The notes below the pieces were generated by a model, which was not told the origin of the DNA, did no database searches, and saw only the letters and a list, made by a program, of their open reading frames with translations. This document shows positions 12,391 to 23,170 of a stretch of 64,000 nt of DNA, piece after piece (the first letter of the stretch is position 1; each line of letters opens with the position of its first letter). The position numbers and the translations under genes are program-made. Source of the stretch: Pyricularia pennisetigena (Eukaryota > Ascomycota > Sordariomycetes > Magnaporthales > Pyriculariaceae); the NCBI RefSeq assembly GCF_004337985.1, contig NC_043744.1, forward strand, positions 374,730 through 438,729, in the 5' to 3' direction.

Positions 12391-12531
12391 AATAAGTACA
12401 GCCGCCATTACCTTCCCACACAGGTTGCAACTTTTCTTTTCCCCCCAAGACATGCCCCGCAGTCCCAAGTCAAGCAAGCAACCTGGTACCTATTAGTCTA
12501 TGCTCCTCACCAAGACACACTGATTATCACC
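11712..12531. promoter_or_regulatory. Divergent intergenic region between two secreted protease genes
   Basis: An 820-bp region between the start codons of the subtilase (minus) and the pepsin-like gene (plus). It contains a 42-nt poly(A) run (12348-12389) and an AAG-rich patch near 11755-11780. No specific binding site is claimed. Confidence 0.5.
12348..12389. repeat. 42-nt poly(A)
   Basis: Uninterrupted A run about 140 nt upstream of the pepsin-like gene start. Confidence 0.95.
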
Positions 12532-13899
12532 ATGAAGACTGTTTTGCAATCAGCGGCCGGTGCCCTCGTGGCCGCCAACCTCGCGGCCGCTGCCGCAGTC
12601 GGGGCTGCATCTTCTTCGTCGGCGCCGCCCACGGTGGTCATGCCGCTGCACCTGACCTACGGCGGGAACAACAAGATAGCCACCAGCCTGTCGGTGCCCT
12701 ACAGCGACAGCAACCAAACCATCGAGGTCATCTACGACCTCGGCAGCCCCGACTTTTTCGTCTTTGGCCCAGACTCCATCATGAACTGGGGCTGCAGGTT
12801 CCTCGCCTGCCAGGGCCCCTGCAACGCCTCGGTCCCGGAGGAGGCCACCTACGACCCGTCCCGCTCCAAGACGGCGTCGGCCCTCTACCCCTTCACCGCC
12901 CAGTACGGCTTCGGCGGCGGCCTCAGCAAGCTGTACACGACCGACTACCGCTTCAACGACACGTTGACGTTTGTCGACGCCAAGACGGGCCTGTCGTCGG
13001 GCCCCATCGACGGCGTCAGCGTCGCCCTCTCCCAGTACCTGCAGCAGCGCATCTATCAGGCCGACGGCTCGTGCGGCTCGACTCCCGACTACGACTACTC
13101 CATCCTCGGCATCGCCCCTTACCACCCGGCGGACCCGGACAACAACGTCCAGGCGACGACGGGCCCCTCGTTCCGCCAGAACCTCCTGGAGCAGGGCAAG
13201 GTCTCGGCCGCCGTGCAGTCTCTGTGGTTCGAGAAGCCGCCGGCCGGCGTGGCCGACACGTACACGGGCGTGGGCCTCCTCGGCGGCATCGACACGTCCA
13301 AGTACGAGGGCCCCCTGGTCAGGATCCCGAGGCGGACGCACGCGGACGGGCTGCCCTACAGCTTCAACGAGTACTACACGCACGCGGCCGAGCTCTCGGT
13401 CAACGGCGAGGTGCCCATCGAGATCCGGCACAACGACACGAGCACCGACATGAAGCGGTGCATCATCGACTCGGGCGCCGTCGCCGACGGCCACAACCCC
13501 GTCGACCAGGAGGCCTACTTCAACGCGACGGGCCTGCGCCTGAACCCGAGCCACCCGACCCCCTACCAGGGCAGCCCGCTGTCGTGGCCGGGCCCCTGCG
13601 ACAGCATCCCCGCCGACAGGTTCATCGAGTACAGCTTCAAGGGCGTCAGGGAGGGCGAGTCGGTCGCCGTCAAGGTGCCCATGCGCTCCTACGCCCGCTA
13701 CCAGGAGCCCGTCGACGACGCCCGCGGCTGGTGCACCATGGCCATCACCCTCAACGTCTGCTCGCTCAACTCGCCTTTCCTGACCGCCGCCTTCTTCGCC
13801 GCCGACGACGAGCGGGAGGAGATGGCCATCGCGCAGGGTGCCGTCGTGGAGCAGGGAACCTCGGTTGATCATTCGAGCGTCGTGCTGAGGATTCCTTGA
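12532..13899 (+). CDS. Secreted pepsin-like (A1 family) aspartic protease, possibly altered active site
   Basis: Single exon, 455 residues. The chosen ATG gives a signal peptide (MKTVLQSAAGALVAANLAAA), whereas the open frame upstream runs through poly(A). The fold follows a two-lobed A1 protease. The second catalytic motif is intact as IIDSGAV (Asp ~313), followed by an extended C-terminal lobe. The first motif reads YDLGSPDFFVFG (Asp 69), so the usual D-[ST]-G has Leu in place of Ser/Thr. This may lower or abolish activity. The protein keeps several cysteines (for example WGCRFLACQGPC) and NxS/T sites. Third codon positions are very GC-rich. It is divergent from a subtilase gene. Non-proteolytic roles known for some A1-like fungal proteins are an alternative. 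Confidence 0.85.
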   Translation: MKTVLQSAAGALVAANLAAAAAVGAASSSSAPPTVVMPLHLTYGGNNKIATSLSVPYSDSNQTIEVIYDLGSPDFFVFGPDSIMNWGCRFLACQGPCNASVPEEATYDPSRSKTASALYPFTAQYGFGGGLSKLYTTDYRFNDTLTFVDAKTGLSSGPIDGVSVALSQYLQQRIYQADGSCGSTPDYDYSILGIAPYHPADPDNNVQATTGPSFRQNLLEQGKVSAAVQSLWFEKPPAGVADTYTGVGLLGGIDTSKYEGPLVRIPRRTHADGLPYSFNEYYTHAAELSVNGEVPIEIRHNDTSTDMKRCIIDSGAVADGHNPVDQEAYFNATGLRLNPSHPTPYQGSPLSWPGPCDSIPADRFIEYSFKGVREGESVAVKVPMRSYARYQEPVDDARGWCTMAITLNVCSLNSPFLTAAFFAADDEREEMAIAQGAVVEQGTSVDHSSVVLRIP

Positions 13900-14642
13900 G
13901 CGGGGCTGGGTTTTGCTGTATATTTTTTTAGCCGAAGAAATCAGGAAGCAAAAGAAAGTAATGTAATGTCATGACTGAATAATTCTATGGGCATATGAAA
14001 AAGAATGATGATGATGACGATGTTGATGATGTTGATGATGATGTTTTTGTTGAAGAGACAATTAATTATTTTGTGCATGTTGACCTTGACATTTCTTGGC
14101 TGTTTTTTGTAGACGGGTAAAAGGTCTGGCGCCTGTGTATTCTTCCAACCCCCGTTGCTCAGCGCCAAACAGTGACATTGTGTCTGGGCTGCGACCCGAC
14201 CATCATTCTAACTCTCATCATACTCTCTCAGTCCTTATCCCCACCGCGGCCGTTTTGAAGGCCAGAGGGTTGGTGACGGTGTCTCCGAGCAACAACTCGA
14301 GTTGATCACGCAAGTCGACAGAACCATGGCCTCTATTGAAAGACAATCACAAGCACGAGGCGATATGCTGCTCCGGCCTTGGTCACTGTTCAAGGTTGGG
14401 CAATCCATGGCGGTAAAGCCGTTCACTTCTCATATCTATAAAAGTCTGGGTAAAGAATTCACAGGCCCTTCTTGGTCTTTTGTTTCGTCTCTCTATTTTA
14501 CAGACTGACAGTCTGACTTGGACCTTTTAGAAACAGCCAGCCTCATAGCATCGACACGTCTGCCTCATATTTCATCGCATATATACGATCCCGCCGCGCC
14601 TATTCGAGGCATCTGATCTGATCTGAGGACGAACAAAACACA
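13900..14642. other. Intergenic, with GAT-type repeat
   Basis: No gene seen. It contains an imperfect GAT/GTT trinucleotide stretch (about 14004-14045). The last ~100 bases, up to the CACAATG context at 14640, look like a short leader. Confidence 0.5.
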
Positions 14643-14790
14643 ATGACCGACTGGCTCTACAACAACCACCACCTGGGCTATGACGCCACCAACACCCCTC
14701 TCCCACAACCAACGACGCCCCACCCGGGCCCCTCGACCAAGGAACTACTCTACAGCCTCAGTCTCAGAGACGAAATCAAGTCCATCAACG

Positions 14791-14826
<36 letters not shown>

Positions 14827-15840
14827 CCACCACCCCTACCAACAACCAACCACCGCAAGTCTACCGCGGCTACTTTGCCACCCTGTACGACGCCCGTGTC
14901 CTTGCCGCCCAGGTCAGACTGGAATCCCGTCGGCACCCGCGCGCATGCGACCCGACCTTCCCCCTGGTGGACTCGCAGAAACGACACCTCGTCCAGCAGC
15001 TCGTCGAGGCCATGGCCTAGGTGGCCGGGCCGCACGAGCTCGGCACGCAGGGCAAGGTGACGGATAAGGTGAGACGGTGGCTCATGGAGTCGACGAACTC
15101 GGTTACGTTGGAGATTATGGCGTTTGAGCTTTTGGTGAGTTTTTTTTTTCTTCTTTTGTTTCTGCTGTCTTTGCTCTTCTCTTGTTCTCCTGTTTTCTTG
15201 TGCGGATACGAGTGGAGGGGGTTGGTCTGATTTGGATGATAAAATATAGGACAACATAATCGAGGCTCAGCTCGGCAACACTCATCAGTTGCCTGATGTC
15301 AGTCTTTACGAGCATGAAGTGCACGAGACGTTCCAATCCCGGTTCGACAGTGTGGTTTCTGCTCTGAGGGTAAGCTTGTCCTTTTGATCTCTTTCTACTT
15401 TTTTTTTACTGCTAGCATGTCTTTTGTTCATACACATAGCAGCTGACCTTTTGATCTGCACTCCAGTATTCAAAAGCCATGGTATATAACCTGAGCCACG
15501 CCTCGTTCCTCTGGAGGGTAGCTGCAGGGCCAAAAATACAACTCAAGGTCTGAATTTCCCGATGTCGCTCTCTCTCTCTCTCTCTTTGATTTCCCTCTTC
15601 TCCTCCACCTACAAACTAGCCCCAACTAACTAGCACACCATGACATCTACAGGCAAAAACGGCAAACGCAGAACTAAACGGCGCCAGAGCGGAGCGGCAG
15701 GCCGTGTACCAGCGAGCCGTACAGGCCAACGACAAGGACGCCCTCATGAAGGCCGCCATGACACGCCGGCCAAGGTCCAAACAGCAAGCCAAGTCGTCAT
15801 CGTCGGCGGGGCTTCCCATCGCGGCGGGGCTTTCCAGAGA

Positions 15841-15871
<31 letters not shown>

Positions 15872-16279
15872 CAACAACGGTTCGACCAGGCAGCTTCATG
15901 GACTACAGGCAAGCGATCGGCCACCGAGGCGGGAATGAGCGCAGGAGGTGGCTCTCAAGCGAAAAAGGTCTGCGTTCCAAACCTCGACGACCTGGGCCAG
16001 ATGCAGGGAGCATCGGTTTTTCCGAGCTTCTTCGACACCAGATCCACTGGTATCGATGCTGTTGGAGCACCAGCCGCGACGGGTCATGAGCTAGCTGCCA
16101 CCGCGCCCTATCCAATCGACCCCCAGCTGGGGCACGCAATGACGTTTGTGGACATGTCGTTTGGTCAAGGCCTCGGAGGCTGGGACGATCCGTTTGGGGG
16201 TATAAGCAACGCCGACATGCTCGGCTTGATCCAGCAGGAGTGGCCCGCGACGCAGTACTCTCCCCACAGCGGCGCGTAG
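14643..16279 (+). CDS. Unrecognised protein with poly-Asn and poly-Gln tracts, interrupted by one TAG
   Basis: Four exons (14643-15134, 15250-15369, 15467-15547, 15653-16279) join in one frame of 440 codons, broken only by TAG at 15018-15020 (codon 126). Around the stop the frame still reads like protein: VDSQKRHLVQQLVEAMA, then VAGPHELGTQGK. CAG to TAG (a C-to-T change in a CpA) would explain it. The predicted protein has a poly-Asn tract (~residues 49-61), a helical central region, a charged segment (ELNGARAERQAVYQRAVQAN), a poly-Gln tract after residue ~290 and an acidic or aromatic C-terminus (DMSFGQGLGGWDDPFGG). This resembles the layout of some fungal regulators, but no domain is recognised. 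Splicing from GTCAGA at 14914 to the CCTAG at 15020 would avoid the stop, but it would remove coding-like sequence. Confidence 0.6.
14786..14826 (+). repeat. AAC trinucleotide repeat encoding poly-Asn
   Basis: Tandem AAC units in the first exon of the unrecognised gene. They encode about 12 consecutive Asn. Confidence 0.9.
15841..15879 (+). repeat. CAG/CAA repeat encoding poly-Gln
   Basis: A run of CAG followed by CAA codons in the last exon of the same gene. It encodes about 12 Gln. Confidence 0.9.
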
Positions 16280-16711
16280 TGATGTTTGTACCGTTTGCTA
16301 CATCTAGGGGCGCGATTTATGACTTGAATATTTCTTGGACAGTTTGTCAATTTGTCAATCTGTGGTGAGATCATGGTTGACCAAGTCACCTGTTTGCTGA
16401 GCGTGGTACTCGCTTCGGATTCGTTTGATTCATTTGCCCATGTCCATATACGCGAAACCTATCTAATTTCATTTCTTGGAGATGTAGGCTTACGAACTTG
16501 GTAGTTGGTACGTATGATTCTCCCGCCCACTATCGGCAGAACTGTCCGTTCGAAATCAACTCCTGAAGTTGCAGTCGAGATTCTAAAAGGAACAAGAGTT
16601 TCCAGGACCCCAGATGTTCCGTGTAATTGCTTCAAATCTCTTTTGTCAATCAATAGCTTTGAACCAAGGCCCTGGTTGATTCATCTAAGCTGCGCCGTCT
16701 TGATTCTGTCC
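16280..16711. other. Convergent intergenic region
   Basis: Lies between the ends of two convergent genes. No gene or structured element recognised. Confidence 0.5.
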
Positions 16712-18596
16712 TCATCTTCCCTTTGCTGTGTCGCCAGCCACCAGCTCAAGCCTCGTTTTCAGGAACCCGCAAAAACTTTGAAAAATGGCCTCGTCGTGAC
16801 CCTCCCGCCAGCGGCATACCACCACGGCCTGAGTCCGGCCGACAGCCATGGCAACCTCAAACCCCGAAGACGACTTGTCGCTTTCTGCAGCTCTGGCAAC
16901 AGAACCTTCAGCACCACCGTCCTTCTCCCTCGCCTTCCGTCTCCTCCACGCCCTACCCCAAACGTTCTCCCTTGTCTTGGCAACCCCTTTGAGCTCCTGC
17001 GTGTCCCAGCCCCAATTCTCCAGCTCCAGGCCGTGCATCAGCGTGTCGACCCTCCCAGCCACCTCCCCGACCTTGCCGAGGTCCAAAGCCCCAATCTCGA
17101 CTTCCACAGGCGCAGGAAGCACCTTTCTCCAAGCCAGCTGCGCCATCCCCCTGGCGGCAGTCTGGCCCGCCCTCATCCCGCCAAAGCTCCACCCCACGGC
17201 CCAGCGTTTCGTCTTGGTTCCTTGGACAAACTCGGTGACGGCGTAGTTTGTTACTCCCCTGTCTCTCAACGTCTCAACCAGCGCCTCGAGACTCGACAGC
17301 TTGCCCAGCATGCTCGTGTACCAGCGCACCCTCTCTCTTAGTACAAAAGATTCCTCCAGGATCCGCGTGACGAAGCCGACCTCGCCGCCGGCCGGGTGCA
17401 CCATCTCCACTGGGGCGCCGGTGCAGGCGGTCGAAGGTGGGAGTTCCTTTTGCGCTGCCAGTGTGAGAAGCTCCTTCTCCGACTCGTAAAATGGCGGGTT
17501 GGTCATTACGAAATCGACGGCGTCGATCCCCAGCTCGTCGAGCGGGATCAGCGGAGATGTGGCTGGATCCGGACGGGAAACGAGTTTGATCCGGTGGGAG
17601 AGGCTGTTGGCGGCAATGTTTTTCTCTGCGTATGAGAGGCTCTTTTTGTCGACGTCTGAAGATGTCTACCTTGTTAGTGAGAGCTAAACCAACGATTCGT
17701 GGAGAGAAGCACGTGCCAGTTGCGATAAACTCCCAAGGCCTTTGAGTGCACCCTAGCAAAGGATAAATGCAGCTCGCGCCGGTACCGATATCAAGGCCTG
17801 TCAGTTTACCACCTGGAGGGCTGTAGGAGCTTGAGTCAAGGAGGTCTTTGAGCCATAGAATGTAGTTGTGGCGATTTGGAACCTTTGTGTGCAAGCCGTT
17901 GTTAGTTGTTATCCCTAGAGGTAGTACCGGTATGACGATATACACAAGTTGAAATCTTACGGGAGGACACAGTCGATCATCAGGCAATTCCATCCTCAGA
18001 CCAAAATGTAGTCTCAGTGAGGATTTGGTGAGCTGCATGACTGCCTTGGGGTCGGTAAAGTCAAGCTGGCCATTGCGCTTCAAGCTGGAGAGATAATGGT
18101 TGGTCAGTGAGAGTGACCATGACAAAAGTGTAAAAGCCCACGACATACTCACACGGGCAAAGAGCAACAGTTAGTTAGTTACACGTTAAACTCACACAGC
18201 TTTGAACTCGGGGTCTTGGATGGCCATTTCTCTAAAGTCAACCTCTTGACGATATAGATTTCGGTAATAGGAGTCACTTCTAGGTCTTAGCTCCTGCTGC
18301 TCGTTGTGCCCCGCCGCAGACCCATGAGCCTTGACCGTGGCGGTCGCTGCCGAACTGGGAATTTTGCCAGAAACATGCTCGGTGCATGTTGAAGAGTGCG
18401 CATGTGATGCAACCTCTGTATCGAGCGTGGCGCGTTTCCGCTTGCAGCCAACTGGTGCTGACATATTTGCTAGTTCAGTTTTTATCGTTGAAGTTGCGAT
18501 CAGCATCGCTAGGGTTGTCTTGGCGGCTGATGCGAAGTTGAGAGCTGGGTGGGATGACATAGTTTTTTGAGCCAATTTGAATACAGAGACCCCCAC
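16712..18596 (-). CDS. METTL16-type U6 snRNA m6A methyltransferase
   Basis: Four exons on the complement: 18196-18596, 17961-18084, 17717-17882 and 16712-17655 (544 residues). The family methylates N6 of an adenosine in the U6 snRNA ACAGAGA box, using S-adenosylmethionine. Family hallmarks are clear: NLYRQEVDFREMAIQDPEF, TDPKAVMQLTKSSLRLHFGL, then VPNRHNYILWLKDLL. The SAM-binding loop is GLDIGTGASCIYPLLG, and the catalytic NPPF sits in DFVMTNPPFYES (about residue 283). Fungal proteins have a shorter, less conserved C-terminus, as here. The third intron (17656-17716) begins with GC rather than GT. The GC donor is needed to keep the frame and is followed by a good CTAAC branch site. The start could also be an in-frame ATG 12 codons downstream. 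Confidence 0.9.
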
Positions 18597-19067
18597 TCTT
18601 TGATAACGGCACAGGGCCTTATCTAATCGGTCTGGAAGTTCCCGACAAGGGACAAATTTGGTACGGTAGTTTTGTCGCTACGGTGGATGGTACAGGGTCT
18701 CGGAACCACTTTTCGCTGACCCCCTAGCGTTCCAACCCGCGAAATGGATCATGCAGCCGTCAAAACTACAGGGCTCATCGCTGTTTCGTGTAGCTAATTC
18801 CGGTTTTCTTGTAGCGGCTCAGCTTCCAGCCTTTCAAGGGAAAACTGCTGCGCAGTTTTATCCTGCACGGCAGACGTCATTTTAAGTTTGCGAAAAATTC
18901 GCTACCCACTAGTGAACGCCATCTCCCTAATCGATTTCTCCCAAAACAACCAAACGAGCGCCCTGCCAAACCCCCCCCGACCAATTGCCACCTCACGCAC
19001 GCACCTTATCCAACCGGAGCAAAGACGCGCCGCTAGTCCCAGAGAGACTCGAGCTTCCATCTCCGGC
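18597..19067. promoter_or_regulatory. Divergent intergenic region (METTL16-like / MFS)
   Basis: A 470-bp stretch between divergent starts. It is C-rich near 18960-18980. No defined motif claimed. Confidence 0.45.
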
Positions 19068-20877
19068 ATGGACCGACCCGATGGCAGAACTGCCGTTACC
19101 ACTGACAGGGCTGACCCCAGCGTAAAGTCGCTGAGGATCAATGGAGAAGCAGCAGCAGTAGCAGCAGCGGCAGCAACAACGACAATGGAGGGCCTTGAAT
19201 CACCTCGGTTGTCGTCCCTCTTGTCCCCGCCACCGTCACCACACAATCGCGCCATCACCCCCCTGCTCGTCCTGGTTCTGCTAGTAAACCTCTCGGCGAG
19301 CCTGTACCAGCTCCCGCTCAATCGTGTCATCGAGCGACGTGTCTGTCGCGACTTTTTCCGTACCATCATTGACGATGGCTCCGACGCCGTCTTTCTGCCC
19401 GACGGTCAGGTCCGCGAACAGCTGTGCAAGGTGAGCGAGGTTCAGCAGGACCTGGCCCGCGTGCAGCGGGGAATGGATCTTGCATGGATCATAGGAGGTA
19501 TGTGCAGTTTATGATTTAGATGATGCATTCATTAATTGCTTTCATTCATTCTCCGCCGGAGCTCATTCCACTGTGCTGCTAACCAAGCTCTCCATCTCCT
19601 ACCAATTCACAGATCTCATCATGACCATCCCCCTCGGCTTCGTGGCCGAGAGGTACGGCAGGCGTCTCGTGTTGCTGCTCAACCTTGTCCCGCGCATCGC
19701 CATGCTGGCTTGGGCTGTGGTCGTAGGTTATTTTGAGAATGTGCTTCCAGCCCGTCTACTGTATCTCGGGCCCATGCTATCGGTGCTTGGTGGTGATTGT
19801 GTCTTCAACTCCATCACCTATGCATTTGCTGCCGGTTTTACAGAAGACAACGTGCTCCGGGCTTCGTACTTTGGATACATGAGCTCCATCACATACGTTG
19901 TGGCCCTCGTCGGTCCTGCCTTTGCCTCGGCCACTATGAGCTTGAACCTCTGGCTGCCCTTCTTCATTGGCATATCACTACTCTTCCTTGCCTCCCGTGC
20001 CATCGCCCTGCTCCCTGACAGTCGTTACGACCAGCGCCGGCAGGAGTCTATAGCAGACACCTCAACATTATCGTACCCGAAGCTTCACGCCCCCCAGCCT
20101 GCCATCCAAGCAATCGTCCACCGCCTCAACTTCCTCTACGCTTTTGTCGCCTCTCGCCCGCGCAACTTTGCCTTTCTCCTCGTCAGCATGTTCCTCACCT
20201 CGCTCGCTAGCGCCGACACCAAGCTGCTGGTCCAGTACATCTCGCAGCGGTACACGTGGTCCTTTTCGTCGGCGGGCTACCTCTTGTCGGCCAAGGCGTG
20301 CGTCAACTTTGTCCTCCTCACCGTCGTCGTGCCCTCCCTGCTGCGCGCCCGGGCAAAGAAGAGCACCGTCTCGACGGAGCGGCAGAACCTGTTTTGGGCA
20401 AACGTGTGCTTGGTCATGTCGGTCATGGGCGCCACCTTGATCGGCCTGGCGCCCACCGTGTGGCTGCTCGTCCCGGCCATGGGCGTCTACGCGCTCGGCT
20501 CGGCCCTGCCCGTCTTCACCCTGAGCCTGCTCAAGTCGCCGCAGGTGTCGCCGGTGCAGCAGCAGCAAAATCCCAAGGATGACGATGATGATGATGATGA
20601 CGACGACCATGACGACTACAACAGGCCGAGTTCGCCCACCTCGGTCACTGGCATCATTGGCGGTGGCAGGCTCAGCAGTGAGTCACATGACACGACCGTC
20701 TTTTCGGTCGTCATGCTCGTCAAGACGGTCGGGTCTCTGGTCGGCGTGCCCATTGTGACCAGTTTGTGGATCCTGGGCATCGATCTCAGGTTCGAGGGGC
20801 TCGGGCTGCCGTATTTTGTCAGCGCCGGGTGTTATTTTGCCGCGCTGGTGGTTCTGTTTCGCATCAATGTGATTTAG
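19068..20877 (+). CDS. Major facilitator superfamily transporter (SLC46-like layout)
   Basis: Two exons (19068-19497, 19613-20877), 564 residues. The first transmembrane helix (ITPLLVLVLLVNLSASLYQLPL) is followed by a long extracellular loop (RVIERRVCRDFF to KVSEVQQDLARVQ), a layout seen in fungal MFS proteins related to the SLC46 type. The MFS signature between helices 2 and 3 is GFVAERYGRRLVL. About twelve hydrophobic segments can be counted. A cytoplasmic linker late in the protein has a run of ten Asp (about residues 465-475) and poly-Gln, then GIIGGGRLSSESHDTTVFS. The N-terminus has an Ala run encoded by imperfect GCA repeats. The substrate cannot be inferred. No biosynthetic backbone gene adjoins it. 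Confidence 0.88.
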
Positions 20878-23170
20878 CGTTACGATTATGGATTTCATGT
20901 CCAGCTTCACGACACTCTCATAAGGCAGGATATTTGGGCGGGATATAATATAGAACCATGTCTACACTAACATCTTTCCTCCGATACCCTGAAAATGATT
21001 TCGTAAATACTTTATTTCGCGCCTCCTTCTTCCACTTCAGCTTGTCTGGATATTTGTCTATTTGGGCACAGCCTAATATACCAGCTAATTCGTCAAACCG
21101 CTTGGATCAGCCATGAGACCAGGGGCTCAAATCACTGCAGAGACTGATTTGTGAGATTTTATTAGCCGCGTATCAGACAAGAGAGAGATGCACTGAAGTT
21201 GCCAAGTCTATTGACCTCTCGATCGATGAAACCTTTTTTCAGCAGCGTTTCGAGAGGGTACGCTATAACCTTGAGAATGACATCTCGTCGCTCTTTGCAC
21301 CCTGGGGTTGTGTAGCTGGTCGAGGTCTAATGTCACCTGAAGGCAAGGGTTTGATTGTTATTGCCACCTTGGAGTTGTTCCCATGTTTTCCGACATCCGC
21401 TCCTGCTCAACGAAAAACTCGGCGCATAAAACCCAGCATGTTGATTCGGCTGACCCGTACTTGCTGAAAAGAACCTGGCTTCTTCAACAAAGCCATCAAT
21501 GCACTCTCCTAGTTTGATTTCGAACGATATGGCCCCGAGGGAGCAAACGGACGGCCATGAGAGATATGACCGTTGTCCACCTCTCCGCTGCTCGTGGCAG
21601 CTGTGGATGACGCCTTCGAACCAGTGACTCGCTGTCGTATTGCTGTAGTGATGTGGATGCCTGCGCATGAGATTTGAGAAACCTCCAAAGCCTTTGATGG
21701 GTCTTTCACCATGTTTTTTTCTCGTTTCTGAATAAGTAGACACAAATCTGGTCGACCATCTGATGGATGGCCCTGCTGTGGGATAGATATCATGTGAATA
21801 TATCGTGTAAGCATTGTTTTGGTTGATTATGCATGTAGTGACCGATGGTGGTAAGAAATACAAATTCAGATTACTTTTTGAATGCGATGTCAGTTTGGGT
21901 CAATTCTAGTGACGTTATGGCCATGTTACTCTAGAGTCTAGACATGCTCCCGTACTCGTATTTCTTTGAAAACTGCACCCAGTTGGTTGGATGGACAAGA
22001 TGTTTCCAACAGCCGATGAACCTGCAAGTAATAGACCGAGAGCATGCTGTCTACTTTCTGGGTCTGCACCTTCTGTCCAATAGCTGCGAATGAGAAGTTG
22101 AGAACCGGTCCTTGGAATCCCGGACCGCCTTTGACTCCAATGAAGCATGGGCTGATCACGTTATGGCCGAGCATGGCGTCGACCCCATGGTGGCAAATCG
22201 ATTCCAAGATAACCTTGTTCCACCCATATCTTGTATTCTATGCTGTTATTGCTGCTCCGAGCTTTGTAGCAAGTCTGATGCCCATATCTTACTCACAATA
22301 TCCACTGTGTCGCGCTGCTCTCACTGCCATGGGCATCGCGGGAAACCAAAAACGACTGTCAGGATAGTAGACAAGTCGAGCATTCTCAAAGTCTAACCTC
22401 CTCTCCAGGAGTAGCCTCGATCAGGCTGAGAGATCGAAACGGGCCATGTTTGAATCAACAGGACATGAGGTTCCTGGATGCATCAACGAGAACTCCATTA
22501 AAGCTGCACTACTTCGACTTGACTACCATGACCATTTTGAGTGCCTTTTGCACCCGGGGTTTTGACCTTGAAGCAAAAGACCATCTCAACATGGCCACAC
22601 TGCTATCAGCGTTCCATAATGGCGAGGTTCTCAATGAGTTTTGCAGCTGGGCAGGTCATTACAAAGCAGATGCATGGCCCTGGGAGAACCTCTTAACAAC
22701 GGACTCCTGTGGTACAAAAGAAGACGAGATCAAAAACAAGCTTCATCCTTTGAAAGCGAACCTGGTTCCTTAGGACGCTGGCACTGGGGCGATTGTGCGC
22801 CCCTTGAACCCCTGACGGCATACCCTATAGGAGTGGCTTGCCATACGACATACGAGAGTACGAGGCCCCTGAATCGACGGACGCAAGCCGCCCAACAGAC
22901 GCTGATTATGTTTGGACCCTGGGTGCAGTCTTCCTCGATCGTTACCATGGGTACATACAACTGTTTCCAACCTCGAGCCCAATCCTACAGGCCCCAAAGC
23001 CGACAGACTCCCCGCCTCATGTGCATCCAAAAGAATGCATCTGGGCTTATCCATTATATTATGTGCACATACCCTGCAAGCGTGTGAGTATGACATATCG
23101 AAGCACAAGCACGGGTACATACTCAAGTGATTAATGTAATGGCGTACAAATAGCACTCCATCGTCACCCT
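20878..23170. other. Gene-poor stretch with possible gene relics
   Basis: No intact gene. Plus-strand pieces in different frames look protein-like. Near 22059-22080 there is CTFC. FDSNEAWADHVMAEHGVD at about 22130-22185 has the spacing of the degenerate C2H2 repeats found in fungal ankyrin/NACHT-type proteins. GFDLEAKDHLNMATLLSAFHNG at about 22558-22625 is vaguely ankyrin-like. YVWTLGAVFLDRYHGYI is at about 22900-22950. None is long enough to assign, and stops separate them. Confidence 0.3.

Noticed and set aside
12550..13872. A 440-codon open frame antisense to the pepsin-like gene
   Set aside because: Shadow of a strongly GC3-biased exon. The plus strand has a signal peptide and protease motifs.
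14914..15020. Possible intron that would remove the TAG at 15018-15020
   Set aside because: GTCAGA is a weak donor and no clear branch site precedes the acceptor. The removed sequence has strong coding character, so a nonsense codon is the simpler reading.
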